64,000 bases of DNA from Paralithodes platypus (Eukaryota > Arthropoda > Malacostraca > Decapoda > Lithodidae): positions 124,001 through 188,000 of the forward strand of contig JAVRFV010002314.1 of assembly GCA_032716605.1 (NCBI GenBank). The letters run 5' to 3'. The notes beneath the pieces were generated by a model. That model was not told where the DNA came from. It did not search any database and was given only the letters and a program-made list of their open reading frames with translations. This document shows positions 1 to 10,900 of this stretch, piece by piece. Position numbers and translations under genes: made by a program. The first letter of the stretch is position 1. Every line of letters begins with the position of its first letter.

Positions 1-800
1 TGAGAAGTACTTGAAGGATATTACAGTACTGTACTCTCATTGAAATTACAATACCTATGCCCTGTTTCAAATTGGTAGTCCAGAAATTGTGACCCAAAAA
101 TTGTAACCCAAAAATTGTGACCCTCTGTAACTCAAAAACGTCTAGAGCGAATGGACTATAAGTTTCCTCACCTATTCCCTGGCTGGCTCTTCCCAAATGT
201 TAGAAATATTAGCTCGATTACTCTTAGTACATTTCGAGTTATGAGAGGTTGGGGTGGGGATTTCTGGCCTACCTATAGTGAACAAGGTACAGTTGTTATT
301 GCAAAAATTATGCTGTATGTGAGTGTATTGAGCCGGTGACAACCTTTTATTTTGTTGTATTCTGGCAAACTATTCCATGCAGCTTAGGAAGGAAGGACGT
401 ATACCTATTACAAGGCTGCAGACTATCTCAATCCTTTAAACTACCATATAACCTTCCTGAGCTTCATGAAATCGTCTAAATGTAGCTGAAATCAATTTCA
501 AAAAACAAAAAACACGGGTAATGAAAGGAAAAAAGTATATTGTTTACCGTTTCATGAAAAATGATACGTATCAAGACGATCGGACGCATCAAAATGAAAA
601 GCGGTACGCGTTCCGAAACTTAATCGAACAAAACAAACTTTACATTTTAGTCTTATCTTCAATTCAAGACGTATTCAATTAAAGGCTCATTGGTAAGATA
701 TTGGGTAGCATTCAAGGAGACTAGCCTACTGTAGGACTCTTCTTCTTCTTCTTCTTACCTCTAACCGGGTATAGGTTATCCTAGTGTTTACTACCCTATA

Positions 801-888
801 CCCCTTTGAAAGGACATTAGCCTAACCTAACAACCTTACCTAACCTAAGGTGGGGGCTGCCGCCCCCACACCCCTGCTTTGACTTAGA
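801..888 (+). repeat. CCTAA plus G/C hairpin module, copy 1
   Basis: The segment reads 'gacattagcctaaccta', then further CCTAA/TTACC runs, then a self-complementary block 'gtgggggctgccgccccc'. The same order recurs at 1900-2024 and, reversed, at 1134-1188 (without the hairpin) and 21904-21992. CCTAACCTAA is the complement of the arthropod telomere repeat TTAGG, but the runs are short and degenerate, so this looks like a dispersed repeat rather than a telomere. Confidence 0.6.
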
Positions 889-1133
889 TTTTTGGTGTAT
901 TTGTCTGTGAAGTGGGTATTTTTCAATTTGTTGATAACGAAAATCGGTTTAATTCTAGTTTCGCTTTCACAGCATACTCATACATTTATATGGCTACTTT
1001 AGAGTTGTCATATAGGCCTACCATACTTAATTCCTATATAGCCTATGTCCAAAGCGGCGGAAATGCATTATAAGGAATTATACCTAGCCTACTGTAAAAA
1101 AAAAAAAAATTTCTCCCCATATGCGGCACCATA

Positions 1134-1188
1134 GCTATTACATAATACTAGGTTAGGTTAGGTAAGGTTGTTAGGTTAGGCTAATGTC
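1134..1188 (-). repeat. CCTAA module, partial reverse copy
   Basis: Reverse-strand copy of the module at 801-888, ending 'ggttaggctaatgtc' and missing the G/C hairpin. It is preceded by 'ataatactaggttagg', also seen beside the copy at 21904. Confidence 0.55.
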
Positions 1189-1526
1189 GTTAATGTAGTT
1201 TATTATCATTATATTACGTCTTTTACCCAGCAATTTCCCTGATCTTCATAGTTGGTCGGGAAGCTATGCCTTTACAACGGCGCCTCCCTTTTGTCGCTGT
1301 GTACGTGAAACTAGAATTTTACCCGAAAATCCTCAATTAGGACTAGGCCTAGCCTATATGGAGAAAAATATGGCGAATCTATTGCCTATTGGTGCCTATT
1401 TTCCCTAATAAATTGTTTCTCATAACGTCGCACTAGTGTCCTTGAATATTATCAGATATTGTTCGTATTGATTAATAGGCCTATATTGGTGTAAAGAGCA
1501 TAGGTTCTAACATTGCTAAGATTGGC

Positions 1527-1626
1527 TACTAAATACAATCTTCTCATGTAGGCTATATAGTACAACAATGATATTAACTAAATACAATCTTCTCATGTAG
1601 GCTATATAGTACAACAATGATATTAA
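1527..1626. repeat. 50 bp tandem duplication
   Basis: Two adjacent, essentially identical 50 bp units beginning 'actaaatacaatcttctc' and ending 'caacaatgatatta'. The identity suggests a recent duplication. No coding content. Confidence 0.85.
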
Positions 1627-1899
1627 CTTATTTTGAGATTAGGCCTAGGCTAGATATCGAGAAATCCAGTGCCTCGCTTTCGCCTAAAATCTAAAAAAAA
1701 TCAGATTTTTTTATTTTAGGCTAGGCTAGTAGGCTAGCCTAGGCCTACCACAAATTTTCCGAGTGTTTTTTATATACAAAATTGGTCATTTGCATCAATA
1801 TATAGTGTTTGTAATTAATTAGAAATCTCGGGAAAACCTATTTTCCCCATTAGTCCTATCGATCGATGTTGAGACATGCTCGCTCTCCGATAGTGATTT

Positions 1900-2024
1900 G
1901 AAAAGACATTAGCCTAACCTAACAACCTTACCTAACAACCTTACCTAACAACCTTACCTAACAACCTTACCTAACATAACCTAGTATTATGGGTGGGGGC
2001 TACCGCCCCCACACCCCCGCTGGT
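1900..2024 (+). repeat. CCTAA plus G/C hairpin module, copy with expanded array
   Basis: Same order as 801-888, but the 'acaaccttacctaac' unit is repeated four times before the hairpin block 'gtgggggctaccgccccc' and the flank 'acacccccgctg'. The internal array has expanded by unit duplication. Confidence 0.65.
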
Positions 2025-2439
2025 TGAGTACTAATCCCTTAATACAAAAAATTGGCTGTCAATTATACGAAGGTGAAAGAAAAGTCGATGAAGTCTACGG
2101 TGTTTACTCTGCAATCTTCAGCTTGATTGTACATTGATAACGGGAAAGTACCGTATTGACAACCTTGTTACGAAAATTAAATTTTAGTACCATACTTTTA
2201 TATTAGGTTTTTCCGAGGGTTTAACACATTTTCATAGGCTATGATCTTTAGAGCTATCGATGACTGAAAGTACTGTACCATATTGACAACCTTATTACGA
2301 AAAAGACATTTTAGTATCATACTTTTTTATTAGGTTTCGCCGAGGGTTAAAACAAATTTTCTTATACTCTTTAGAGGTTAGAGCATAGGCCTATAGCCTA
2401 GATTTATTATTATTCTTCAAATATAGGGTACGAGTACCA

Positions 2440-3890
2440 ATGGAGATGCATTGCCCAAAGGAGATGCACTTGAAACAAAAAAACTTGCACAGGCATAGGA
2501 TGAGTAGATAGATGCATGAATGGTGGGCCAAAATATTCTTTAACTATCACCTAATATGCTCACATAGTACCAGCTTATTATTTTCATATGTTATTGTGTG
2601 AGATGAGATGAACTTTAAAAATGTCATGTTTTCGCAAATTCCTTACGAAAACCTAAGGATTTTTTTTTTTTTTTTTAAAGCTAAATTTCTTACAGTTCCC
2701 TAATTTGAATCTCGTTTCTATTACTGCAGGTTGATAGTGCATGAGTTGAAGTATAACACTGCATGATCAAAAGGCTTTTACTTGCACGGCTGAAGGGGGG
2801 TGAGGGTGCGTCCCCATATGACCAGCAAAAAACCCAAAGTCCAATGGAGATGCATTTTTTCAAATTGATGCCAGATGGTCGTACACCACACTGGTAACAT
2901 AGCATACTCTCCTCTATGTCTGGTATAAATAAAGTTGAGTTTCCTTCACCATTGACGAAGCTGCCTTAAGTAGAACTCAATGCCCTATAGAGACGCATTT
3001 ATAGAGACGCAGGCGTCTGCTTAGGGCAGCCGCGTTGCGTCTCCTTAGGTCCTCGTAAATGTGTGTTTATTTTGTTAACATTATTAAACATAATAACCTT
3101 TTCTTTTATCCTGGGTGAAGGAAACTCGACCCTAATTACACCATACATATTGGGGAGAATGGCTTTCTACCAGTGAGGTATGGCAACAGTTTGAAAAATG
3201 CATCTCTATAGGACCTCCAGAATTTTTTGCTGGCCCTAAGGAGACGTACCCCTTTTACCCCCTCAGCAATTCAAAATCACATTAAGCATGTTCTTGCCAC
3301 ACAGTTAAATGTTTGTGTGGGCCCTGTCAGCCTAGTGATGAAAAAATAGACTATATTTCCAGGCCCTCCACCCATTTCCTATCCCTATTTTCCCCAAATA
3401 TGCCCGGGTTGGCGACTGGTGCTTGATTTAAACCTCGTATTAGCATGCATGTTACATATATACCTTCCCTGCATCCTCTAAACTGTTTTGTTATTGGCCT
3501 ACAATGAGCAATTAGTATGTTTAGTAATATTTTATGTCTCTAATAATATATATTATAAGGCCTATGTCAGTCCGTTTTATTGCTTTAGCATTGTCAACTT
3601 ACGACCAAAAGTACCATGCTTTGTTTCTGGTACCCATGAGGTAAGTACTTATATAATTTTATGTGTGTTTTTGTGTTTTAAACATACCTGCGTCTCCTTA
3701 GGACCAGGGGCGTCCCCTTAGGATTTTGCTGCCCTAAGGGGACGCATCTCTTATTTATCTTCTCTCTCCTACACATTATGATATAAAGTAAAAATGTTAG
3801 TGCCTGGTGAAAATATAAGCTTTTTGCTATTTATCCCCCTTACCCTTGTGTAGGAGAGAGAAGATAAATAAGAGATGCGTCCCCTTAAGC
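2440..3890. repeat. Cluster of a dispersed GGAGACGCA-type motif
   Basis: About a dozen matches to CC(TA)A(A)GGAGA(C/T)GCA occur on both strands, for example at 2441, 2456, 2843, 2985, 3000, 3035 (reverse), 3200 (reverse), 3235, 3690 (reverse), 3730 and 3870 (reverse). No gene is evident between them. The motif density is far above that elsewhere in the window; its meaning is unknown. Confidence 0.5.
3732..3889. repeat. ~41 bp inverted repeat with ~70 bp loop
   Basis: The left arm (about 3733-3773) beginning 'ctaaggggacgcatctc' and ending 'ctctctcctacac' is the reverse complement of the right arm (about 3847-3887). The transcript could form a long hairpin. The arms contain the GGGGACGCA motif of the surrounding cluster. 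Confidence 0.8.
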
Positions 3891-4127
3891 CAGCTGGCTA
3901 ACACTTGATGAATGAACCGCTTGCTCACAATTTGCGATTGTGACCAGAAAAATGATATTCCCACTTGTTTTATTGTTGTTACAGGTTACTATCTTCATAT
4001 TAAAGGTAAAATAGGCGCATATGATTAAGCAATAACGATATTTATCGTAAAATGACGATTATAGGTAGGAATGGAGCCTAATATTGCCGCCCAGAACTGT
4101 GGTGTTCAAAATATCCCTGCACGCGCT
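3891..4127. other. Spacer, nothing recognised
   Basis: Unique AT-rich sequence between the inverted repeat and the 35 bp minisatellite. No gene, RNA or element end is seen. Confidence 0.6.
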
Positions 4128-4553
4128 TAATGGGTTAGTCAGGCACTAGTGATATTCATGTATAATGGGTTAGTCAGGCACTAGTGATATTCATGTATAA
4201 TGGGTTAGTCAGGCACTAGTGATATTCATGTATAATGGGTTAGTCAGGCACTAGTGATATTCATGTATAATGGGTTAGTCAGGCACTAGTGATATTCATG
4301 TATAATGGGTTAGTCAGGCACTAGTGATATTCATGTATAATGGGTTAGTCAGGCACTAGTGATATTCATGTATAATGGGTTAGTCAGGCACTAGTGATAT
4401 TCATGTATAATGGGTTAGTCAGGCACTAGTGATATTCATGTATAATGGGTTAGTCAGGCACTAGTGATATTCATGTATAATGGGTTAGTCAGGCACTAGT
4501 GATATTCATGTATAATGGGTTAGTCAGGCACTAGTGATATTCATGTATAATGC
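4128..4553 (+). repeat. 35 bp minisatellite, ~12 copies
   Basis: Head-to-tail copies of a 35 bp unit containing 'taatgggttagtcaggc' and 'actagtgatattcatg'. The copies look nearly identical, indicating recent expansion or homogenisation. The unit is not a multiple of three and contains stops, so it is not coding. Confidence 0.97.
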
Positions 4554-4811
4554 AGAAACAAATGTATTTTAGTATAGTGTCCAATTCAGTTCAGACTTCT
4601 GATGTGGCCCACCATCCATAAGACCCCATAATAATGGAAAGTTCCAACTGGGGTCCTGGGAATTGGTACATTGTTAGGCCTTTGGATTCGGAAATTGGAA
4701 GAATAGCCTATATTGCTAATTTGTGCCATTGTGTAGGTGGACAGTGGAAGAAATTAAGCCTAGTGGCTAGCCAGGTAAGTGTTATTTAGGCCTAGGCCTA
4801 TCTATTTTGGA

Positions 4812-5740
4812 AAATATAACCGAAACTAGGCTACCACTAATTATAACTGAAACTAGGCTACCACTAATTATAACTGAAACTAGGCTACCACTAATTATAA
4901 CTGAAACTAGGCTACCACTAATTATAACTGAAACTAGGCTACCACTAATTATAACTGAAACTAGGCTACCACTAATTATAACTGAAACTAGGCTACCACT
5001 AATTATAACTGAAACTAGGCTACCACTAATTATAACTGAAACTAGGCTACCACTAATTATAACTGAAACTAGGCTACCACTAATTATAACAAACTAGGCT
5101 ACCACTAATTATAACTGAAACTAGGCTACCACTAATTATAACTGAAACTAGGCTACCACTAATTATAACTGAAACTAGGCTACCACTAATTATAACAAAC
5201 TAGGCTACCACTAATTATAACTGAAACTAGGCTACCACTAATTATAACAAACTAGGCTACCACTAATTATAACTGAAACTAGGCTACCACTAATTATAAC
5301 AAACTAGGCTACCACTAATTATAACTGAAACTAGGCTACCACTAATTATAACAAACTAGGCTACCACTAATTATAACTGAAACTAGGCTACCACTAATTA
5401 TAACAAACTAGGCTACCACTAATTATAACTGAAACTAGGCTACCACTAATTATAACTGAAACTAGGCTACCACTAATTATAACAAACTAGGCTACCACTA
5501 ATTATAACAAACTAGGCTACCACTAATTATAACAAACTAGGCTACCACTAATTTTCCCATGGTTTTTCTTTTCGGTTTTAGGTAGTTTTCATCATTATAC
5601 AGTAGTTGAGATTAGTTACAATTCCAGGAAAATGGTATTTCTCCCATTATCCAATGATCTTAAAATACTGAGATGTAAGTCATTTTCAGAGTAAATATAC
5701 ATATTTTTTTGCCTTTGGATACAGGATGGGTTTTAGATTG
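4812..5740 (+). repeat. Dispersed segment X, copy 1, with amplified terminus
   Basis: The left end 'ggaaaatataaccgaaac' and the right part (5546-5740, with 'catggtttttctttt', 'ggtagttttcatcat' and 'ttatccaatgatctt') match 20871-21055, and 'ggatacaggatggg' recurs at 24774. At 20871 the motif 'ctaccactaatt' is present once; here it is the unit of the long array at 4815-5551. So this is a second copy of a dispersed repeat in which a short piece has been amplified. Confidence 0.65.
4815..5551 (+). repeat. 27/25 bp minisatellite, ~28 copies
   Basis: The 27 bp unit contains 'gaaactaggctaccacta' followed by 'attataact'; from about 5090 it is mixed with a 25 bp variant lacking two bases ('tataacaaac' for 'tataactgaaac'). 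Between about 5090 and 5450 the two forms largely alternate, giving a ~52 bp higher-order period. The 27 bp block is open in one frame only because its length is divisible by three. Confidence 0.95.
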
Positions 5741-5768
5741 TAGGCCTAACTGTGCTTCAAAATTTCTA

Positions 5769-5925
5769 AATGTAAGCATCTCATACCAAGGTAAGAATGA
5801 CGAAGTGTCTAGCTTAGTCTTAGTCTATAGATGTAAGCATCTCATACCAAGGTAAGAATGACGAAGTGTCTAGCTTAGTCTTAGTCTATAGATGTAAGCA
5901 TCTCATACCAAGGTACGGTAAGACT
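5769..5925 (+). repeat. ~61 bp tandem repeat, ~2.6 copies
   Basis: Repeats of a unit beginning 'tgtaagcatctcatacc' and containing 'gaagtgtctagcttagtc'; the third copy is diverged and partial. Confidence 0.85.
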
Positions 5926-6429
5926 GATGAAGTGTTTAGCCCTAGTGTAGCCTTGATCATTAATTAACCCTCTCCGACATATGACGCGATTTTGAGACGA
6001 TTAGGGATACTTTAAAGCCTTTGTTACCATCAGGGGTATTTAGAAACCTTTAGTTTAATTACTTCAACCTCTGCAGTTGTCTTTGAGTTAGCTGTGGGCA
6101 GAAAACTAATTTTGGAGAGGTAATTATAAGAGTGAGAGAACTATTTCTTATTGCTAATCTGGCAACCTCTGCATCATATGAGTCTGAAGGGGTTAAGGTA
6201 AACCTTACCTGATGTAATTAACCAAACTCTTTTATACAGAGCATCAACCACATCCCCATCAGAAAAAATCCAACCAAGAACTCCATGGGTAATTCTCAAC
6301 TCACAAAGTGCAGTATTTCTAAATTCATTGATGGTTGAAGGAGGGACGTAGACATTTCTTTTCATGGTCCGCTGGGGAATCTCTATTTTCGTCAGCTGAG
6401 AATTTCCTAGTAAATACAGACTCTTAACT
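5926..6429. other. No gene seen
   Basis: Unique sequence without a recognisable element end or domain. A 63-codon reverse frame at 6174-6365 has no family resemblance. Confidence 0.5.
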
Positions 6430-6523
6430 AGGCAGCTGCGCAGCTATGGTATTTGAATGGGCCCGCGGTGCGAAGGTATTCTAATTCATTCCTCACTAAA
6501 ATCGTTAATTTACCATATACAGT

Positions 6524-6600
6524 AACACCTCGATTTTCCGGCACTCAGGGGGATTTGAAACCTCCGGTGAATTGAAAAGTCCGGTTGAATGAACATTACT
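6524..6600 (+). repeat. Tigger-like terminal sequence, solitary
   Basis: 'acagtaacacctcgattttc' followed by repeated 'ccggt'/'ccgg' motifs resembles the ends of pogo/Tigger MITEs (CAGTA-CTCG... with CCGA/CCGG repeats). I find no matching right end, so it is a remnant at best. Confidence 0.4.
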
Positions 6601-7308
6601 CCTATAAATGCCCATAAACCCCAAGAAAATACCCCCTAATGGCTATCTGTATTATCAGCCTTAATATAATAAACAAACACACATTACTATACCATTTTAA
6701 TAGTAATGTTCTCAACTTGACAATTTATAAGTACAGTAGAAGTTGGAAAAGGCGTCCAGCTGTTGTTGTTGTCGGCGGCGTAATGCGTATCATCGTATGC
6801 GAAGGCTAGGCCTTATCGGGAGGGAGAGTTCTGCGGCGCATTCAAAGTTTTGACAGTAGCAAAACGAAACACTAACATCAAACTGTTTTTGTTCTTTTTA
6901 GTTTGTCTTAGGTTTCTCACTTAATATCTAAAACTTATTTATGAGGTGGATGCTTTGGGAGAGGCAGCAAGGGGTGGATGCTTGCCACTCATCCACAGGT
7001 GTACAGGTGGATGCTGTTACATCATCCATCTCTTTCCATTCGTTTGGATATTTGTGTTTTTTGTTCCAAGCTCAGAACCACTCTTCTGCATTTCTTCTTG
7101 TCACTATTGGCTTTCACTTTGTCCGACTTTTTCCTTAATCTTCGGCATGATAGCGATGAATCGAGTATAATATGTCCGATATGAGAATGTTTGTATATAC
7201 GGATCGATCGATCGGGCGAGACTGAGTAGGCCTATTCCCGCGCTTTTTTTATTGTTGTTGCTTGTTCTACTGATGTCGCCGTTACCCGCATAGAACCACG
7301 GACTATTT

Positions 7309-7319
7309 TATATATATAC

Positions 7320-7374
<55 letters not shown>
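7309..7374. repeat. (AT)n microsatellite
   Basis: A nearly pure AT dinucleotide run, about 27 repeats after a short 'tatatatacgg' prefix. Confidence 0.95.
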
Positions 7375-7378
<4 letters not shown>

Positions 7379-7562
7379 CTCATTGGTGCTTTTTAAATAG
7401 TTTTTTCCCAATATTATAATGTATTTATTATTTGTTATGATGAAATTATGCTGGTAAGACGAAAAATAACTCTCTTAGAGATCCTATTGGGCGATTTTAG
7501 TGAGGAATAAATCAGAATACCTTCGCACCACGGGCACATTCAAATACAGTACTGTACCATAG

Positions 7563-8086
7563 TGGTGGGTGCCCAACCCCGAAAGGGGTTGAAATAGGGG
7601 AGCTATCCCCCCGCCAAAGGTGGCTTTCTAGGGCCTTTCCTACCTGATGTTGAGAGGATTGGGTTCTAGTCATGTGGTGATGGGCTGGTCTATCAGAGTG
7701 AGAACTGAGCGATCTCTGCCATACCCATAGCTTAATCTGACTGTTCCTTTTACTTATATATTTTCTAGATCTCAAGTGACGGCATCTCTTCTGTGGATTG
7801 ACCTCCCAATCTACCAAGATTGAAAGCCAAAGCATCATATTTTTCCTTTGCCCCTCAACTTTCTCTTCATAATTGCTGAGGAGCACAGGGCCCTGGGTGG
7901 GGCTTTTGTTTCCCGGGCGTTTCTGCACCCTCCTCAGCTCCCCGCCATGGAGTGGCTTCGGTCACCCAGGCTTTATTGTGGTCGGCAGGGAGGGTTCTGT
8001 GGGGGCGCTCGGTTATGGCCTTGGCCTTGCTCGGGGCCTTGGGGCTGTTCGGCCAGGCAGCTTGGGGAACAACAACAACAACAAAA
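7563..8086 (+). mobile_element. Short retroposon with LINE-like 3' tail, copy 1
   Basis: A 524 bp insertion flanked by a perfect 12 bp target duplication 'actgtaccatag' (7551-7562 and 8087-8098). It ends in (CAA)n. Its last ~90 bp ('ggggctgttcggccaggca') match the 3' end of the LINE at 22174-24677, whose ORF also ends GLF-QAA before an (AAC)n tail. The body begins 'gggtgcccaaccccgaaa' and encodes no conserved protein. A near-identical copy lies at 17271-17775. It is a SINE-like element or a deletion derivative probably mobilised by that LINE type; I see no tRNA-like promoter boxes. Confidence 0.85.
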
Positions 8087-8329
8087 ACTGTACCATAGCT
8101 GCGCAGCTGCCGAATTAAATAACACAATAATAGTGCAGGATAATGTTCTAACGAATAATCTCAAAAACACCTGTTTTAAAAATTGGCTCCAATACGTGAC
8201 TATTTAGCTTACGGTCAATCATTGTCTTATCTATCAGTGATTTCTGTTCCTGTTCACCCACTCCTCTATGTCATGTATAGCAAAGACTATGCAAATTTAC
8301 ACCTTTACCCACATTTATCAACAAATGCA

Positions 8330-8470
8330 CAGAGCCTGCATGTAGAATGGATAGCGTACAGACATTGCATGCGAGAGGCCGCAAGTTCAATCCCCGCTAA
8401 TTGAATGTATTTGGGACTCATTTCCATGGCTTCTCAACCTATCTATGCAAAGGAGGATATCAGAGGTGCA
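8330..8470 (+). mobile_element. Possible tRNA-derived SINE
   Basis: 'gaatggatagcgtacag' followed about 25 bases later by 'gcaagttcaatccccgc' resembles tRNA A and B boxes with the spacing of tRNA-derived SINE heads. The 3' limit is not clear and no target duplication was found. Confidence 0.45.
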
Positions 8471-8720
8471 GTAGACCAGCGTCACATTTACAATATGATA
8501 CATATGCTAGCACCCGATCAGCAAGACTTGAGATAATTACACTGGTTACAGACAACGTTGTCAACCCCTGCCACTCCAACAAGACAATAAAACTCAGTAC
8601 CTTTCACAGTATAATCGTATGTGACATATAACAGGTTCACCTTGTATTATATTTGTAATGCCCTCGAAAATGTCCCGCACCCACAATAATACTAACCCGA
8701 GTTGACGTCAGGTATAGCGT

Positions 8721-8840
8721 AAAATAGTCGTAGATGGTAAGTCCAATAAACTCGTCTCGAGAGACTATCACCGTGGTTCGAAAATAGTCGTAGATGGTAA
8801 GTCCAATAAACTCATCTCGAGAGACCATCACCGTGGTTCT
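8721..8840. repeat. 60 bp tandem duplication
   Basis: Two adjacent copies of a unit starting 'aaatagtcgtagatgg' and ending 'gaccatcaccgtggttc' differ by only a few bases. Confidence 0.9.
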
Positions 8841-8875
8841 TAAAAATCGGACTAAGGTTGCTATACTTTTGTACG

Positions 8876-9106
8876 TCCGTGGTAGTACAGTGGGTTAGCG
8901 CGCGGGCCTGGTGGTGATGGTGGTGCGTCACTAACCAGGGTTCGAACCCCACCCAAGGCATCTCAAAACCTGTGGGTTTTTAGGGGGGTTAAATTCCCTT
9001 CAGAGGTTCGTACCCCGCGCCAGGTACCAGGAATGGTTGATCCTAAAGGTAGCCTGGGGATAATTCCCATTCCTATTTAACCTGGAAAAACCTAGCATTT
9101 CAATAT
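8876..9106 (+). mobile_element. tRNA-derived SINE
   Basis: The head carries an A-box-like 'gtggtagtacagtgggtta' and a canonical B box within 'agggttcgaacccca', about 45 bases apart, as in pol III tRNA-type promoters. A body of about 150 bp follows, with 'aggtaccaggaatgg' and 'cctggggataattccc'. It cannot be a functional tRNA because no cloverleaf can be drawn around the boxes. The 3' boundary is estimated. Confidence 0.75.
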
Positions 9107-10880
9107 TGTTACGTATCTTGATCCTCAAGTGGTTAACTTGATGAATCTAGATAGCACAGAGATATATATTACGGTATCAGTCAGCTGAAGGCAAAACAAA
9201 AGTAAAATCTAATAAAATAATTTCCTGTTGTTGCTTCCTTTCCTTTTGGATCTTAGGACTTGGTATCCTTTATTGACTGATACTCTTTAAATATGAAAAA
9301 TACTGAAACTAATTAAAGTCATGTAGTATTTATAAAGAATTATTATTTAACCGAAGCTTAGTAGGCTATGGTTATGAACCGAAGAAGTTATATCTAAAGA
9401 AGGACTATTAATTCTATAAAAAGTCTTGAAAGATAAATATTAAAGTAAGAATATTTCTGTCTCTTACCCTTTTTGAAATGAATAGATAGTTTTCTTATAT
9501 GTCCTTTTATTTATATTTAATGTAATTATTCTTGGTTCTTGTCTTACGTTAATAGTATTATATTATTTTTATCATCAGGAGTAATATCAAAGTCACATAA
9601 AAAGTTAGATATATATTTAATAATTAGTTAAATGTATTTCTTAACCACGTAACATTGAGGTTTGATTATGAGTAAATAAAGTTACAGGATCGTTTCATAG
9701 ATTCGATTCAGGTCTCACTCAATAATATGAAAAGCAAAATATAATATTTTGAAGCAAAAGAATTTTCTTCAGCTTAGGAAATCACTATAAGTAATATTAA
9801 CACAGCCATGTTAGTCTAAGGCGATATTACTAATATGAGACAATAGCATCACCGTACTAAGCACCATTAAGCAATGTAAGCTTAATTAAAAGAAAATGAA
9901 AGAACTCGTAAGTATTAATAAAACAATAGTATTACTTTCATCATAACCCAATTACTTAAAGAGTTGCTTTAGTCCACAAGTTAGTCAACTAAAATAGTTA
10001 AGTACATAATAATAGCGTTAACGTTAATTCCCAATCAAATAGTTAAGTACATAAATAGTAGCGTTAACGTTAATTCGCAATCAAATAGTTAAACACATAA
10101 TAGTAGCGTTCACGTTAATTCCCAATCACATATCTCACTAACCAACATAACATAAGTGTTTACACCGAACACACTTAACACACATTTATATAATCTGACT
10201 GACAGTCACAATCCCATTATAATACTTCACCCTGTCTTCCTCCAGCTGCAAGTTCACCTTCCCCAACTCCAAATGAGACTGATTTGAATGCCCACAACTC
10301 GGGTCTTATATACCAAACAATGATGGTGTAGGAACGAATCAGGAGGCGGCGGGTCGTGCCTGCTCCAATCATAGCTCCTCGAGTCGCATAACAGGTGCGT
10401 GGTCCACTCACAGCTCCTGGCGTCGATCATACGTCATAGCATCGGTCATCGAGGTGTGAAGGCTAGCATGCTGGTATGGGGCGAGATGGTTTGCCCACTC
10501 GCTCGTTCGCTAGTCTGCTTCACCGTTTGGGTAGTGGGCTCCTTCAACTCTAATTCTAACTCTTAAATTAACATACAGGGCTCCGTATGTCAGAATATTC
10601 ATTCACATGTCATTAAAACCTAGCTTATATAGATTCATATTGATCCCTCCTCGTACATTTATATGTCTACTTCTTGTAATCTAACGTCGGCTCTTGTTCC
10701 AGGTTCGTAGCTGAACTCGGTCATCGGGAAGCGGCACCAAGTGTGTGGATGCTAAAGCTGTCAAGTAGATAGTTCAGAAGTTGAGTACTGTATTATAACT
10801 TTCACAATATTCATAAATATATGCATACATGTCAGAAACTGAGATAATGAGTTCAAGTGGAGTAAAACAATTGTGCTAAT
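9107..10880. other. Gene-less region upstream of the zinc-finger ORF
   Basis: AT-rich sequence with no recognisable coding domain. It contains three ~46-50 bp repeats at about 9985-10130 (unit with 'agttaagtacataa' and 'agcgttaacgttaattc'). Any promoter or 5' exon of the zinc-finger gene would lie here, but none can be identified by eye. Confidence 0.5.
9985..10130 (+). repeat. ~48 bp tandem repeat, three diverged copies
   Basis: Three successive units each carry 'aatagttaa', 'acataa', 'tagcgttaacgttaatt' and 'caatca', with small indels between copies. Confidence 0.85.
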
Positions 10881-10900
10881 GATGATACTTACAAAAATGT

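Larger units (their letters stand above)
1..2440. other. Gene-less AT-rich repeat region
   Basis: No convincing coding region. The stretch holds a short (CTT)n run near 735-757, poly-A near 1097, many TAGGCCTA-type palindromes from about 1340 to 1760, and copies of the CCTAA/hairpin module listed separately. The open frames here are short and lack recognisable domains. Confidence 0.7.
6430..8111. mobile_element. Inverted-repeat element split by a retroposon
   Basis: The left arm (about 6430-6503: 'ggcagctgcgcagctatgg', 'tgcgaaggtattct', 'tcctcactaaaatcg') is matched in reverse complement by 7494-7562 plus 8099-8111. The right arm is interrupted by the retroposon at 7563-8086. This is a foldback or TIR element of unknown superfamily; no clear target-site duplication is seen at its outer ends. 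It encloses a Tigger-like end at 6524 and an (AT)n tract. Confidence 0.6.

Noticed and set aside
4128..4553. CRISPR-like regular array
   Set aside because: The copies are head-to-tail with no unique spacers, and the DNA is eukaryotic; it is a minisatellite. The same holds for the arrays at 4815 and 21206.
4807..5097. 96-residue ORF with a perfect 9-residue repeat
   Set aside because: It is the translation of the 27 bp minisatellite; the frame breaks as soon as 25 bp units appear, and the segment is non-coding in the related copy at 20871.
7512..8207. Overlapping ORFs of 60-140 residues on both strands
   Set aside because: They lie in the short retroposon, whose second copy does not preserve them in full, and they have no domain beyond chance similarity to the LINE C-terminus.
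8876..8960. tRNA gene
   Set aside because: A and B boxes are present but no acceptor stem or anticodon arm can be formed; it is the head of a SINE.
9107..9654. Possible solo LTR bounded by TGTTACGT and ACGTAACA
   Set aside because: The bounding octamers are inverted as in an LTR, but the flanks (AATAT, TTGAG) do not form a target duplication and no second copy is visible.
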